This document shows, one piece after another, positions 45,301 through 53,597 of a stretch of DNA of 64,000 nucleotides; positions within the stretch are counted from its first letter, which is position 1, and the number at the start of each line of letters is the position of its first letter. This DNA comes from Erwinia tracheiphila. Its GTDB lineage: Bacteria; Pseudomonadota; Gammaproteobacteria; Enterobacterales; Enterobacteriaceae. Under the pieces are notes generated by a model. That model saw only the letters and a list, made by a program, of their open reading frames with translations, searched no databases and had not been told where the DNA came from. Both the position numbers and the translations under genes were made by a program. The stretch lies in contig NZ_CP089932.1 in NCBI RefSeq assembly GCF_021365465.1, positions 4,464,001 through 4,528,000 on the forward strand. Direction: 5' to 3'.

Positions 45301-45680
45301 GCATTGCTCATATCGCCAGTAGTTTTCACCGATCCTCCCGCCATTACCAGCGAAGCGTTTTGATAAAGATAGATTCCAAAAGCGCTTTTACCTTCCGATG
45401 ATAGCGAGGCGTTGTTAAGCGTTAATCCCGCCTGCTGCCGGATATGGGCGGCATAGGTGCTGTCTTTGGTAGTCGAAAAAGAGAGATTATGATCAGTCAC
45501 CAGCATGCTGCCAGCACCAGCCATATACAAAGGAATTGTGCTGTCAGTGGAGTTATACCCCTCGGTGGCTTTTACTGTTGTTCCGTCAATTACACTCCAG
45601 TTTTGGTCAGCCAGAACGCCAAGAGGAAATAGTGTTAGCGTAAGAAAATTAAAAACAAAGGGCCGTACATAAATAGCCAT
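42306..45680 (-). CDS. Classical autotransporter (type Va) with AIDA/pertactin-like passenger
   Basis: A 1124-residue secreted protein. Signal peptide about 1-25 (ending GVLA), then a passenger of some 800 residues made of repeated short motifs of the kind LTLNNASLSSEGKSAFGIYL, AVTTSGMGGYGLFV, VLTTYGNYGYGYY, typical of parallel beta-helix passengers. A linker with a Thr/Ser/Asp-rich stretch precedes the last 270 or so residues, an autotransporter beta-barrel (TFWGRTYGRHDRYRS, ending LGIRYQF with C-terminal Phe). The ATG at 45680 has AAGGAA in front. Likely an adhesin or surface factor; target unknown. Confidence 0.85.
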   Translation of the reverse strand: MAIYVRPFVFNFLTLTLFPLGVLADQNWSVIDGTTVKATEGYNSTDSTIPLYMAGAGSMLVTDHNLSFSTTKDSTYAAHIRQQAGLTLNNASLSSEGKSAFGIYLYQNASLVMAGGSVKTTGDMSNAVQAIGSTLSLTDAVISTTGAISHALYMSAGTLEADNVQLITSGTSSTALYMSGGASATLNNIDIDQNSSMGAYGIALYNSSLTGNQLDVTSVSTTMPAILAGKGGTLTLTDSNIHSGFTGIRLLGGSATLNNVNVATTQRFGLGLDVNIDASATVTGGSYVTSGNSAHGVWLAHASSTLDVTGSTFTTRGTGSLAVNGQSGTSVVTDSVLTTYGNYGYGYYTEYQAKGSGLDITTSGTFSYGAMTRGGAMALSDSAVTTSGMGGYGLFVMAAGVLTASDVAITTSGATAPALFSSGSGSTIAIEDSSIITSSAASSAAKALNGGSITLLNSTLTTMGDESAGLLAQNDADIIADGITVSTSGSSATALQTSLSTLTVSNSQLSTIGQAVGMLATSHADGQQSTVTLDNVVLTSEQSTAVMAQGSDLELDLRNGTVITGGDGVALRAMSTEDDVGVVTHSTMTVAASDNVSLLGNIIADSVQDTLTVALSNYSRLVGITQNVSQLTLDSTSSWLINGDATVVDLQHDGVVSFGRDTSADTASRADTRLSRYVSLLADSRADSTTSVSSNVSFSTLTVTGDLTGSGEFILRTELGDDQCSTDRILVEGNAIGDFTLSVMNQNGMGALTGVGILMVKVAGDASLANFTQKGSVVAGLYEYFLNRVGENSWYLQSSYTPDATDDDSTDSGTTDSDDVTTWRPEIAGYTIAPYMNAAYGFQSAGNYRVREGAYQAGSTFWGRTYGRHDRYRSGRFAYNANSVFVQLGGDVLHQDLNRGWHVKAGPMLTLGRVSNSNHDNVRSLREGLSTWVGKTETTAYGAGSYLTFWHDDGSYLDTIAQLTRYSNRFSSLTQANMTSYSALLSAEVGKPFIFYKQIGIEPQFQLLGQYMNIREGYASSMKLKGQNIMTGQARWGGRLFYDAAKVQPYLKLDLVRQLGQTPGMIVDDHTFRPRAGKGYWQAGAGITGKVADRLNLYAEASYIRTTNTGLEGYNGNLGIRYQF

Positions 45681-46348
45681 GATGATTCCTTCGGTTGCTT
45701 TCCATAACAATCAAACGTGAGGTAAAAATGCTGTAGCAAAAGATGTTAATTAATTGGAAATTAATATGTTAAATAAATTAATAAAAAAGAAATTTTTGCG
45801 CAGGGAAATGTGAGCAATGAATCAACAATAAGCTTACTCACGCCTCAACTTGTTAATCCATAATGCCGCATACTATGTCAAAGTTGATAATGAGTGAAGT
45901 TTTTTCTGTTTAAAATTTAAATGAATTTGGAAAAAACCACTTAATAAATATCAAAAATACGATTAGTTACATAAAGATAAACCGGGAATACATAATGTAT
46001 TTTATTTTCAAGCAATAACAACAAATAATAAATATCATTAATTCCAAATTACAAACAAAAAACAAATCCTTTATTCGCAATAAAAAATAAAAACACCCTA
46101 TATCTGAAAGTAATGATTTTCACTATCTGGCAACTTCTATTTGAACTATTTCTGGAACCCGATCCAGCAAGACGAATGACATACTCTGTTTTGGCAGGTA
46201 AAGAGGCCTTCATGCAAAACATAAATGCCCAAAGGCGATCTGCTACAAACCGGTAAATAAGTTAAACCTGTTAGTGAGGGAGAGTGTGTGGAGAACTTCA
46301 CCGGGAGGGTATGATGGTAGTTGCAATAACAGTATCAACGTAACGGCC
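45681..46348. other. Long AT-rich non-coding gap upstream of the autotransporter
   Basis: This stretch is clearly AT-richer than its neighbours and shows no gene with recognisable features. The open frame at about 46274-46549 on the plus strand lies across the terminator and next gene end and looks spurious. The gap must carry the autotransporter promoter; the base composition suits H-NS control and horizontal origin. Confidence 0.5.
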
Positions 46349-46380
46349 AGCCCTGACAGGGGCAGTACCCTGTCAGGGCT
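46349..46380 (-). terminator. Terminator-like hairpin after the 350-residue secreted protein gene
   Basis: AGCCCTGACAGGG (46349-46361) pairs perfectly with CCCTGTCAGGGCT (46368-46380), a 13-bp stem with a 6-nt loop, 80 bp past the stop. There is no long U run on the minus strand. Confidence 0.65.
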
Positions 46381-46462
46381 GCGTATGAAAAAGAGCAGTA
46401 CTGGCGATATATGCTCGTTGCATATCAGTTCTCCAGCTACCAGTACGTCTTACACCTTTCGA

Positions 46463-47515
46463 TTAATCAGCTTCAATCTCATCCACGCTGACCGTATAGG
46501 GAATGGAGCTGGTAATATGTGCGGCATCGGCTTCAGAGAAAAGCCATGATGGCTGATGCAGTGAAAGCGACGTCAGATGTGGCGTAACTTCAAGCGGTAT
46601 TACCGAATTGGCAGCTCCAGCGGTAAAAGGAACCTTTATCGTCACGCCGACACCGGGCAGAAGATCTTTGTTTTCTGCTCTGAGTGCCAGCCCTAATTTT
46701 TCTTTATTCGTGGCAAAATATTTATCACTCTCTGCCAGCGCGGAACCTTTCAGCGTTACCTTTGTAATTGCGGTGTGAATATGATCAAGCACCATTGGAT
46801 TAGGGCTGGTACAGCTGACATTTATTCCCAATCCATTTTGAACGGTTTGTCTGGCTTCCCCCTTAAGAAGGCTGTCAGTCTGAAATCCAGAAAGGCTGGT
46901 ATTAAGTGATGAAGACATGCTTTTACAGTTCACGCTGCCAATATTCATCCATCCTGTAATAGCAATATTGTAATTTTCTGCATACGCATTCAATCCACCT
47001 ATGCCGTCAAGTTGAAAAATGGTTAGTTTATACACGCTATCAGTACTGATCTCCCCGGTTCTTACCAGATAGACCTGAAAGGTCATTGTACGAGAGGGCA
47101 CAGGATTAATAACGTTACCCACATTCCATTCAGTGTCCACCCTGCCAGCCTCGACACTGGTTCCGGCTTCGAATGTACCTAAATCCTTACCATTAAAGAT
47201 AAGGCCGAGCTTGACGCCGGCTGGAAGTGCCTCGGTATCCCTTTTGGGAAAAGGATAAATAAAAACATTCTCATTACGCCCTTTCGATAATTGAGAGCGG
47301 CAGCTGATATTCCTGCTAAATTCTCGTGAATGCCAAATTTTCTCGCCAATACCTTTATCACCCAGATAAGCCAGCACGTTTATCTTGTCCGTATCTTGCA
47401 CAGCGCTGCTATTGGTTCCCAGGTAACAAACTAACGCATAAGCATTAGAGGAGACTGCCCCCCAGGCAAATATCAAACACATTAAAACCAATACAGAGCG
47501 AATTTTATTTCTCAT
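46463..47515 (-). CDS. Secreted protein, possibly fimbrial-adhesin-like, partner of the inverse autotransporter
   Basis: A 350-residue protein with a signal peptide (about 1-27, ending NAYA) and a beta-rich body with paired cysteines (LVCYLG, ISCRSQ, VNCKS, VSCTS). The C-terminal half (GLGINVSCTSPNPMVLDHIH; GVTIKVPFTAG; ITSSIPYTVSV) resembles a pilin-type or chaperone-usher adhesin domain, but no usher or chaperone gene is near. It follows the invasin gene by 87 bp on the same strand. Function is a guess. Confidence 0.6.
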   Translation of the reverse strand: MRNKIRSVLVLMCLIFAWGAVSSNAYALVCYLGTNSSAVQDTDKINVLAYLGDKGIGEKIWHSREFSRNISCRSQLSKGRNENVFIYPFPKRDTEALPAGVKLGLIFNGKDLGTFEAGTSVEAGRVDTEWNVGNVINPVPSRTMTFQVYLVRTGEISTDSVYKLTIFQLDGIGGLNAYAENYNIAITGWMNIGSVNCKSMSSSLNTSLSGFQTDSLLKGEARQTVQNGLGINVSCTSPNPMVLDHIHTAITKVTLKGSALAESDKYFATNKEKLGLALRAENKDLLPGVGVTIKVPFTAGAANSVIPLEVTPHLTSLSLHQPSWLFSEADAAHITSSIPYTVSVDEIEAD

Positions 47516-47602
47516 CGTATTACCCTTTCATCAGAAGGCTGTCGCCCCGTGTCATGATTATTTCCTGGCCTCCCTGCCATTTTTTCATTGCATCCGCACG
47601 TT

Positions 47603-50383
47603 TTACTGCCCTATTTTGATACCCAGCGTACTCTTGTAAACGCCGATCTCTTCAGACTTGATAGTGTTAATTTCTTTACCATCAACGAAGACAGCAATCT
47701 GTCCACTTCCTGCTTGTGTAGCGGTAAATGCCGCAGAATAGACACCGTTATCTTCCGTCACATCGCTAATCTGGCTACCCGTAATACCGGTGGGAGCAGC
47801 GAAGGTAATAACAGCGCCTGTTACTGGATTATTATTTTTGTCCCTTGCTGTGACTGAAAGAACGATGGCATCTTTTCCGTCGGAGGCGATGATATTTTTA
47901 TTTATGGTCAGCGTTGAATGCGTGGCATTAACTTCACCGGCAATAAAGGTTATCTGCGCCGTAACAGCGTGATCGTTAGTGGTCGCCGTCACGTTGTAGT
48001 GGCCACTGATCTGGCTTTTTGCCATAAAGTTCGCCGTTCCCTCTTTAGAAGTCCGCACGCTGCTGGCAGAGAGTTCAACGCCAGTGTCAGCATGCAGTGC
48101 CACCTCACGATCTGCGAGTGGGTTGCCATTGGCATCTGTTACTCTCACAGTCAACTCATTGGTTGCTTCACCGTCTGCGACAGCGTTATTGCTCGTCACT
48201 TCCAGCCCGCTGATCATCGCTGTGGCATCATCCGCGACAAAAGTGACATTAACGCTTTTGTCATTCTGCTCACCCACACTTGCGGTGATTTTATTTGACC
48301 CTGCTCTCACATGGGTCAGATGGACTGTTACTTCACCTTTTTCATCAGTCAATAACGACTTTGCAGGAATCGCATCATTGTCTGCGACAAAAGTAACCTT
48401 GTGTTTCGCTAAAACATTACCATTGGCATCTTTGACGACCGCCAGCAGCTGATTGGCATCCTTACCATTCGCCAGCGCATTATCTTTGACTATCGTAAGA
48501 CTGGCTAACTGCGCCGTGGCGCTATTAGCAATCAAATCCACGGTTGCAGAGGCAAAGATTGTACCACGAGCGGTTGGGGTGAGGGTTATCGCCTGTGCGA
48601 GGGTTCCTGCCGTCAAGGTTGCGGTATATTGCCCCACCCCTTGCCGTTTAAAGGCGGACAGTGTCGCTCCGGCTGTTTCCAACTCTGTCAGTTTTTCAAC
48701 GGCAATTTCTTCTTCCTGAATATCCACAGGATGACCAAGCTTGTCTTTAACCGTGAGAGTCAGTATCTGCTGTGACTGCCCGTCGGCAGGCAGTGAACTG
48801 TGCGGGGGTGTCAACGTACTTTCAGCCAGGCTGATGGCCGCTTCAGTGACCGTTACTTGAGTTTGTGCCCTGCGTGAAACGTTGCCTTTCTCATCGGTTG
48901 CTATCCCGCTGATGACATAATTATTTATCGCCTCGGGTCCATACTGATAATCCGGCAGAGTGATACTGTAGTCATCAGGGCCATTTGCAATAATTTTCCC
49001 GCCGCCAGCAATTAACGATGCTGCAGACCAGTCAATACGGGCCAGAGGATATTTAGTATTGACAGAAACATTCAGGCTTTTTTGTTCTCCCGCGTAGCCT
49101 TTAATTAATCGCGCCGTTTGTAACTTTATGACTTCGTTTTTACGGTATTCCAGTACGATATTGTTATTACGATCGACCAGATCATATCTGCTGCCAGCAA
49201 GACTGCGCATTGCGGCGACCTGAGTACTTTCAGTCTGATGTTTCCAGGGAACACCCAGACGATAATTAAGTTGTGCACCGATATGATGACTACTCATATC
49301 ATTTCTGCCCTGACGTCTTTCCGTGCTGAGTGTAAGCAAAGGAAAAGGCGTGATTATTACGCCTGCCGTTAGTGCATGCGGATTTTTCTGTCGGTTATCT
49401 TTGCCAAAAAGAGCGACTTCATTACCATAATATTTTTCGTAATTCAGCTTCACACCCAGATGTGGTATCCAGGGCAGGTACGCTTCGGTGAAAATATCCC
49501 ATCCATTTGCCGGGCGCTCTTTATAGTCTTCAAAATCAGGGGAATTCTTCCAGTTCGTCAGTCCGTAATAACCATTCATACCCAGCCTGATAAAATCACG
49601 CCAGTATTCTATGCCAACCCCTGAACGAGCATGATTGCGTGACATATCGTAATCAAGAAAAGTATTAAAACCGATCATGACATTGTCAGCAAAATGGCGC
49701 ATGCCAAGGCCAATGTTAACCTGTGCACGATCATCTGTCCGGTGAATACTGCCTTGTGTGAAAATCAGACGTTTTTGCCGATCACTCAATGGCAACAGCA
49801 GATCCAACTGGGAATTTTTCAGCGAGAGGTTTCTGTCCGCATCCAGCTGCACCCTGGCCGTGCCAAAACCACTTAACCACTGTTGTATTTCAGCGCTGGC
49901 TTTACCAGTTGCCATCCCTCTTGCCAGCGTGCTGGCCGCTTCGCTGTTTGGGTTATTAGCAAGAAATGAGCCAGTCCGGCTGGCCACGCCTGCCACCTTT
50001 TCTTCCTTCTGCGTATGGTCTGCTGCTACGTCAGCAGGCTTGTCATCCTGCCAGTTCACGGATGGCAACGGTGCCAAAGGCACTTCAAGCTCATCCCCCG
50101 GTCCGAGATGGCCAAACCCATGTGAGAAGGTTCTTAGCTGATTAAGCTGCCGCAGGGCATCAAGACTCATGTTGTATTTCTTCGCAACAGATGATGTCGT
50201 TTCTGATTCTTTCAGCGTATAAATGCGTGTCGCCATACCAGAAATATCTGATTGTTTAGAAAGAAACGACTGGTCCGACTGCGCTGCCGCCAGCGGCGAC
50301 ATAAAAGAACCGAGCACGGGAATGGCACACTGTAACGCGATATTTCCCCATGCCGTGCGTCGATACCATTTATTATTTATCAA
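47603..50383 (-). CDS. Intimin/invasin-family inverse autotransporter (type Ve)
   Basis: A 926-residue outer-membrane adhesin. Signal peptide about 1-35, LysM-like domain about 53-101 (IYTLKESETTSSVAKKYNMSL), then the intimin-type beta-barrel about 150-400 (NIGLGMRHFADNVMIGFNTF; VGIEYWRDFIRLGMNGYYGL), and from about 480 several bacterial Ig-like (Big_1) domains (LTLTVKDKLGHPV, TNELTVRVTDANGNPL, IVLSVTARDKNNNPVTG). No C-type lectin end domain is present. The number of repeats is moderate. Likely a surface adhesin or biofilm protein. Confidence 0.92.
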   Translation of the reverse strand: MINNKWYRRTAWGNIALQCAIPVLGSFMSPLAAAQSDQSFLSKQSDISGMATRIYTLKESETTSSVAKKYNMSLDALRQLNQLRTFSHGFGHLGPGDELEVPLAPLPSVNWQDDKPADVAADHTQKEEKVAGVASRTGSFLANNPNSEAASTLARGMATGKASAEIQQWLSGFGTARVQLDADRNLSLKNSQLDLLLPLSDRQKRLIFTQGSIHRTDDRAQVNIGLGMRHFADNVMIGFNTFLDYDMSRNHARSGVGIEYWRDFIRLGMNGYYGLTNWKNSPDFEDYKERPANGWDIFTEAYLPWIPHLGVKLNYEKYYGNEVALFGKDNRQKNPHALTAGVIITPFPLLTLSTERRQGRNDMSSHHIGAQLNYRLGVPWKHQTESTQVAAMRSLAGSRYDLVDRNNNIVLEYRKNEVIKLQTARLIKGYAGEQKSLNVSVNTKYPLARIDWSAASLIAGGGKIIANGPDDYSITLPDYQYGPEAINNYVISGIATDEKGNVSRRAQTQVTVTEAAISLAESTLTPPHSSLPADGQSQQILTLTVKDKLGHPVDIQEEEIAVEKLTELETAGATLSAFKRQGVGQYTATLTAGTLAQAITLTPTARGTIFASATVDLIANSATAQLASLTIVKDNALANGKDANQLLAVVKDANGNVLAKHKVTFVADNDAIPAKSLLTDEKGEVTVHLTHVRAGSNKITASVGEQNDKSVNVTFVADDATAMISGLEVTSNNAVADGEATNELTVRVTDANGNPLADREVALHADTGVELSASSVRTSKEGTANFMAKSQISGHYNVTATTNDHAVTAQITFIAGEVNATHSTLTINKNIIASDGKDAIVLSVTARDKNNNPVTGAVITFAAPTGITGSQISDVTEDNGVYSAAFTATQAGSGQIAVFVDGKEINTIKSEEIGVYKSTLGIKIGQ

Positions 50384-51201
50384 TATATTCTCCTTACCGT
50401 TTTCTAATACATCAGGTCATTGAGATAATTAATGTTATTGATTATTTCCTGGCACATAACAGGACCACTTTATGTTAGAAGCGGATGATGCATTTTTAGG
50501 AATCAAACAAAGATTACGTGATGTTTTATGCGCTGTCTTTCTAAAATCAATTTTAAACTGATATCATTTGGTAGGCATTTAATGAGTTTAGTGTTTCATG
50601 ATTATTTGCAATAAACATGTTCCATAAAAACACCTTCAATGTTAAAAAATAATTAATATCAGCATAAAAACAGAATAACACCATTCAAATCAGGATAATA
50701 AAATATGAAAAGCATCATTCACGCAAAAGGATTAGATATAGTTAAAAAATCATATATATAAATCACTTGCTTTTAGTTAACAATCACAACCTATACCTAA
50801 AAAATAACGATAAACAGATTTTATTGTTAATTTATATCGGCACCAATAACAACCTTATTACGCTAAAAAATGAATAACAGGCGATTGTTAAATGATGAAA
50901 ATTTATTTTTATGATCGACACTAAAAAAGAAATCGGTGTTAATGAATGCCCAATAAAGCCGCAAAATCATGTCCCACACTCATCCTCCAACTTAAAGTAG
51001 CAGAAGAAATCAGCTCAATTTTATAGCAATAATGATTAATGAGAAGGATTTCAGAGAACAGGGCAGAGTTTAGAAAGACTACAAAAATGATAAGAATGCT
51101 GTTTTTATTTCTGTTGGCTAAGAATTATCTGCATTCAACGGGAGAAAAAAAGTGTTCTGTTCGTTACATCTGATAAATCTGTTGCCGATTGAATAATTGT
51201 G
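50384..51201. other. Very AT-rich non-coding stretch between the invasin gene and IS1
   Basis: About 820 bp with many A/T runs and no gene with recognisable features. One short frame with good hydrophobicity starts at about 51087 (MIRMLFLFLLAKNYLH, 28 codons), but there is no clear ribosome binding site, and I do not call it. Low GC content like this next to an adhesin gene suggests horizontal transfer and H-NS binding. Confidence 0.5.
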
Positions 51202-51224
51202 CAACTTTAGGTCGTGACGCAGAT

Positions 51225-51728
51225 TTATTGATAATGATGAAGAGTAAGATACCAACCGATGATCTTATCGTGCATTTCCTCTGACTTCGAAAAGCAAATT
51301 GTTCTGCGGGTCAGTCGTTTGATATGTGTGCGAAGATTAAGATTATGTCGTTCTGTCCGTTGGGTATATTTCTTGCTCACCACGTGGCCTGTTGCACTTA
51401 ACAGAACTTTATAAACCGGCCACGCATCTGTCATATAAAAGGCAAGGTTAAATTTGCTTAACAGGGCCAGCAATCGTCGCAGGGTCGGGGCATTTCTCGG
51501 GCCGAAGACGTGGGCCAGAGCACGTTTGCGGATACGGTCATAAGCATAGAACAACCACCGGGGATTGCTTTTACACCGCACGTAAGACCATTGTTCACCG
51601 GCTTCACAGCAGATAACAACCTCCGTTTCGGGGTCGATATTCTCAGCTACCTGCTTTGGCGAAATTTTTTTACGTGCCGCAGAACCGTATTGAGGCTGAT
51701 ACCGAGAGCCCGTGCGGTATCGCGACAT
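51225..51728 (-). CDS. insB: IS1 InsB part of the InsAB' transposase
   Basis: Carries the DDE-like catalytic part: VVICCEAGEQWSYVRCKSNPRW, FYAYDRIRKRALAHVFG, FYMTDAWPVYKVLL and SKKYTQRTERHNLNLR. In IS1 the active transposase InsAB' is made by -1 frameshifting on an A-rich heptamer at the end of insA; such a run is seen here near 51665. No disabling change is visible. Confidence 0.9.
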   Translation of the reverse strand: MSRYRTGSRYQPQYGSAARKKISPKQVAENIDPETEVVICCEAGEQWSYVRCKSNPRWLFYAYDRIRKRALAHVFGPRNAPTLRRLLALLSKFNLAFYMTDAWPVYKVLLSATGHVVSKKYTQRTERHNLNLRTHIKRLTRRTICFSKSEEMHDKIIGWYLTLHHYQ

Positions 51729-51922
51729 CCGTAACCATTCATGACCATATTAACAATGGTCTGGTGTGTGTCTGGTTTGGCACCGGAGTAGCTAAAATTG
51801 AGCTGAAAGGTCTTTGAACAATGCTTGCAGATGTAACGTTGGGCACCGGATGCTGAATGTCCGTTACATCGTACAGCATGAGTTTCATTGCACTGAGGGC
51901 AGACGACATCAACTTTAGCCAT
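51647..51922 (-). CDS. insA: IS1 InsA regulator
   Basis: A 91-residue protein with zinc finger CPQCNETHAVRCNGHS and YICKHCSKTF, and the helix-turn-helix GCRDTARALGISLNTVLRHVK. It binds the IS1 ends and represses transposition, and it is the N-terminal half of InsAB'. Confidence 0.92.
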   Translation of the reverse strand: MAKVDVVCPQCNETHAVRCNGHSASGAQRYICKHCSKTFQLNFSYSGAKPDTHQTIVNMVMNGYGCRDTARALGISLNTVLRHVKKFRQSR

Positions 51923-52177
51923 ATGTTACATCCAAAGCGCAAAGCATACGTGATCAGCAAGTCTGCGTCACGACCCAACTTTACAGGCGTGGTGAATTCA
52001 ATCATCAGATTGCTCGTTTAGCCGGAGTCGAAAAGAAAGGTGAGATTATCATTTCTCAAATAATCGCGATCGTTACGGATTGCTAATCTTTCAGGATATA
52101 TATTCACTCTCAGTGGCTGGCTTGATATTGAAAAGAACGCCTTGTGGGGAGGCCATAAATTAACCAGGCTTTACTTA

Positions 52178-53033
52178 GGGCATGTCCCAAAAAGCGTCAT
52201 CTTATAATGCATCCCGGTCATATCTGAGGGCAAAGTATGGCAGGCGGTAAAGGGCAGATTAGCGATGAACTCCGGGACAAAATGGCCCCGCTTATCCCGG
52301 AACACAAAACCCGCAACCCTCCGGGTACGCACTCCGAAAACGTGTTGATAATCGGGCCGCAATGAACGCCATTTTCTTCGTCCCCAGCACAGCCTGTCAG
52401 TGGAATGCACTCAATACCACAGGGATAGGTTCATCAACTTCTGCGCACCGGCGCTTCCGGGAACGGAGAGACGCAGGCGTCTTCGGGCGTTTCTGGCAGA
52501 ACGGATTACTGGCCTGTGGACACCCCGGACTGCTCATGGATGGCGGTATGACAACATCACCGCTGCCCGGGACAAAAAAACAGGACGCAACCCCACGGAC
52601 AGAGGGAAACAGGGCGTAAAACCCAGTCTGATGACAGATACCGGGGGCTTCCTCTGTCACGGGTCGCAGCAGCAGACAGGCATGACATCAAACTGGTGGC
52701 GGACACACCCGGTGCTCTTCAGACGGGGCGCCCGGGGCAAAAACCCGGACTCTGCCCGGACAAAGGCGGCGAAGCGCCCGGGCTGAAAACAGACCGGTTG
52801 TGCCGTCGTGACGAGCCTTATATCCCGCCCCGTAAAGAGGAATGAGATGCCAGTAAAACCACGAACTTCATGGCCCGTCGCCGGGCTGTCGGGAGGAGGC
52901 ACAGCCGGATGAACCGGTTTCGCCGGCCCCTGACCCGACGGGAAAAGACGCCTGAGAATGACGGGGCCCTGTTGCATTTTTCCTGTGGTCTGATTGTCTG
53001 GAATAACGTTCTGTTGAGACAGGCTTTTAAGTC
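52178..53033 (+). mobile_element. IS5-family (IS427-like) element, copy B
   Basis: Same type and orientation as the copy at 5489-6353, with ends GGGCATGTCCCAA near 52179 and, inverted, AAGCCTGTCTCAA near 53031. Together the two copies are direct repeats 46 kb apart. Its transposase is broken. Confidence 0.78.
52237..53025 (+). pseudogene. IS5-family (IS427 group) transposase, broken
   Basis: Start ATG 52237 (MAGGKGQISDELRDKMAPLI, then PEHKTRNPPGTH). Frameshifts follow near 52345, 52545 and 52680. Later blocks NPTDRGKQGVKPSLMTD and NRFRRPLTRREKTPENDGAL are in other frames. No product is expected. Confidence 0.82.
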
Positions 53034-53597
53034 TAAAACAAAAATGTCTGTTTGCCCGTCATCAGCTGTCTTTATTATTACAGTAATGTTCATGCGGCCA
53101 GGCCACTTTTTCGGTGTTTGATTTGGATATGGATAACAAAAATAAAGAATGTTAATCAATAGGTTACTATTCCGCTTAATGAACGTTTCGTTGGGCGATA
53201 AACAGGTAAGATGTTGCAATAATAGTATCTTAGCACCCGCTATTCCCGGCAGAATCTACCATTCTGACAGTCTCGTTCCTGACCGCAACCATAATAGCCG
53301 TTTGTGAGATTCTGAAAGCGCGCTACAAGCCAGATAGTTATCGGTAAGCATTTAATTTATTATCATTTAAATAAAACGGATGAATACATTAATACTTTTC
53401 AAATTCAATAAAAAGCATTCCATAACAGGCGGTTACAGACTTAAAGCGCGGTGTGACAGGCAACATCGACAAGAACGTTAGCAGACAAGACTTCCAGAAA
53501 AGCGGAAGGCAGAAAAGATACAACAGCCAACGTCATTAAAGCGACTATCGCCGTTATCGCTAAAAGCCGTCTTTTATGATATTGAAATTAAGAAATT
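53034..53597. other. Gap between IS5 copy B and yhiN
   Basis: About 560 bp without a recognisable gene. It is AT-rich and lies at the 3' end of yhiN, a place where Escherichia carries other yhi genes. Confidence 0.4.

Larger units (their letters stand above)
51210..51975 (-). mobile_element. IS1 element, apparently intact, 766 bp
   Basis: GGTCGTGACGCAGA (51210-51223) is inverted at 51962-51975 (TCTGCGTCACGACC). An 8-bp direct repeat, CAACTTTA, flanks it at 51202-51209 and 51976-51983. It holds insA and insB. This looks like the most recent insertion in the window. Confidence 0.93.

Noticed and set aside
46274..46549. Plus-strand gene between the autotransporter and the secreted protein gene
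   Set aside because: It crosses a strong hairpin and the 3' end of the opposite-strand gene and has no recognisable features.
51087..51173. 28-codon hydrophobic peptide in the AT-rich gap before IS1
   Set aside because: No clear ribosome binding site, promoter or antisense partner, and such frames are common in AT-rich DNA.
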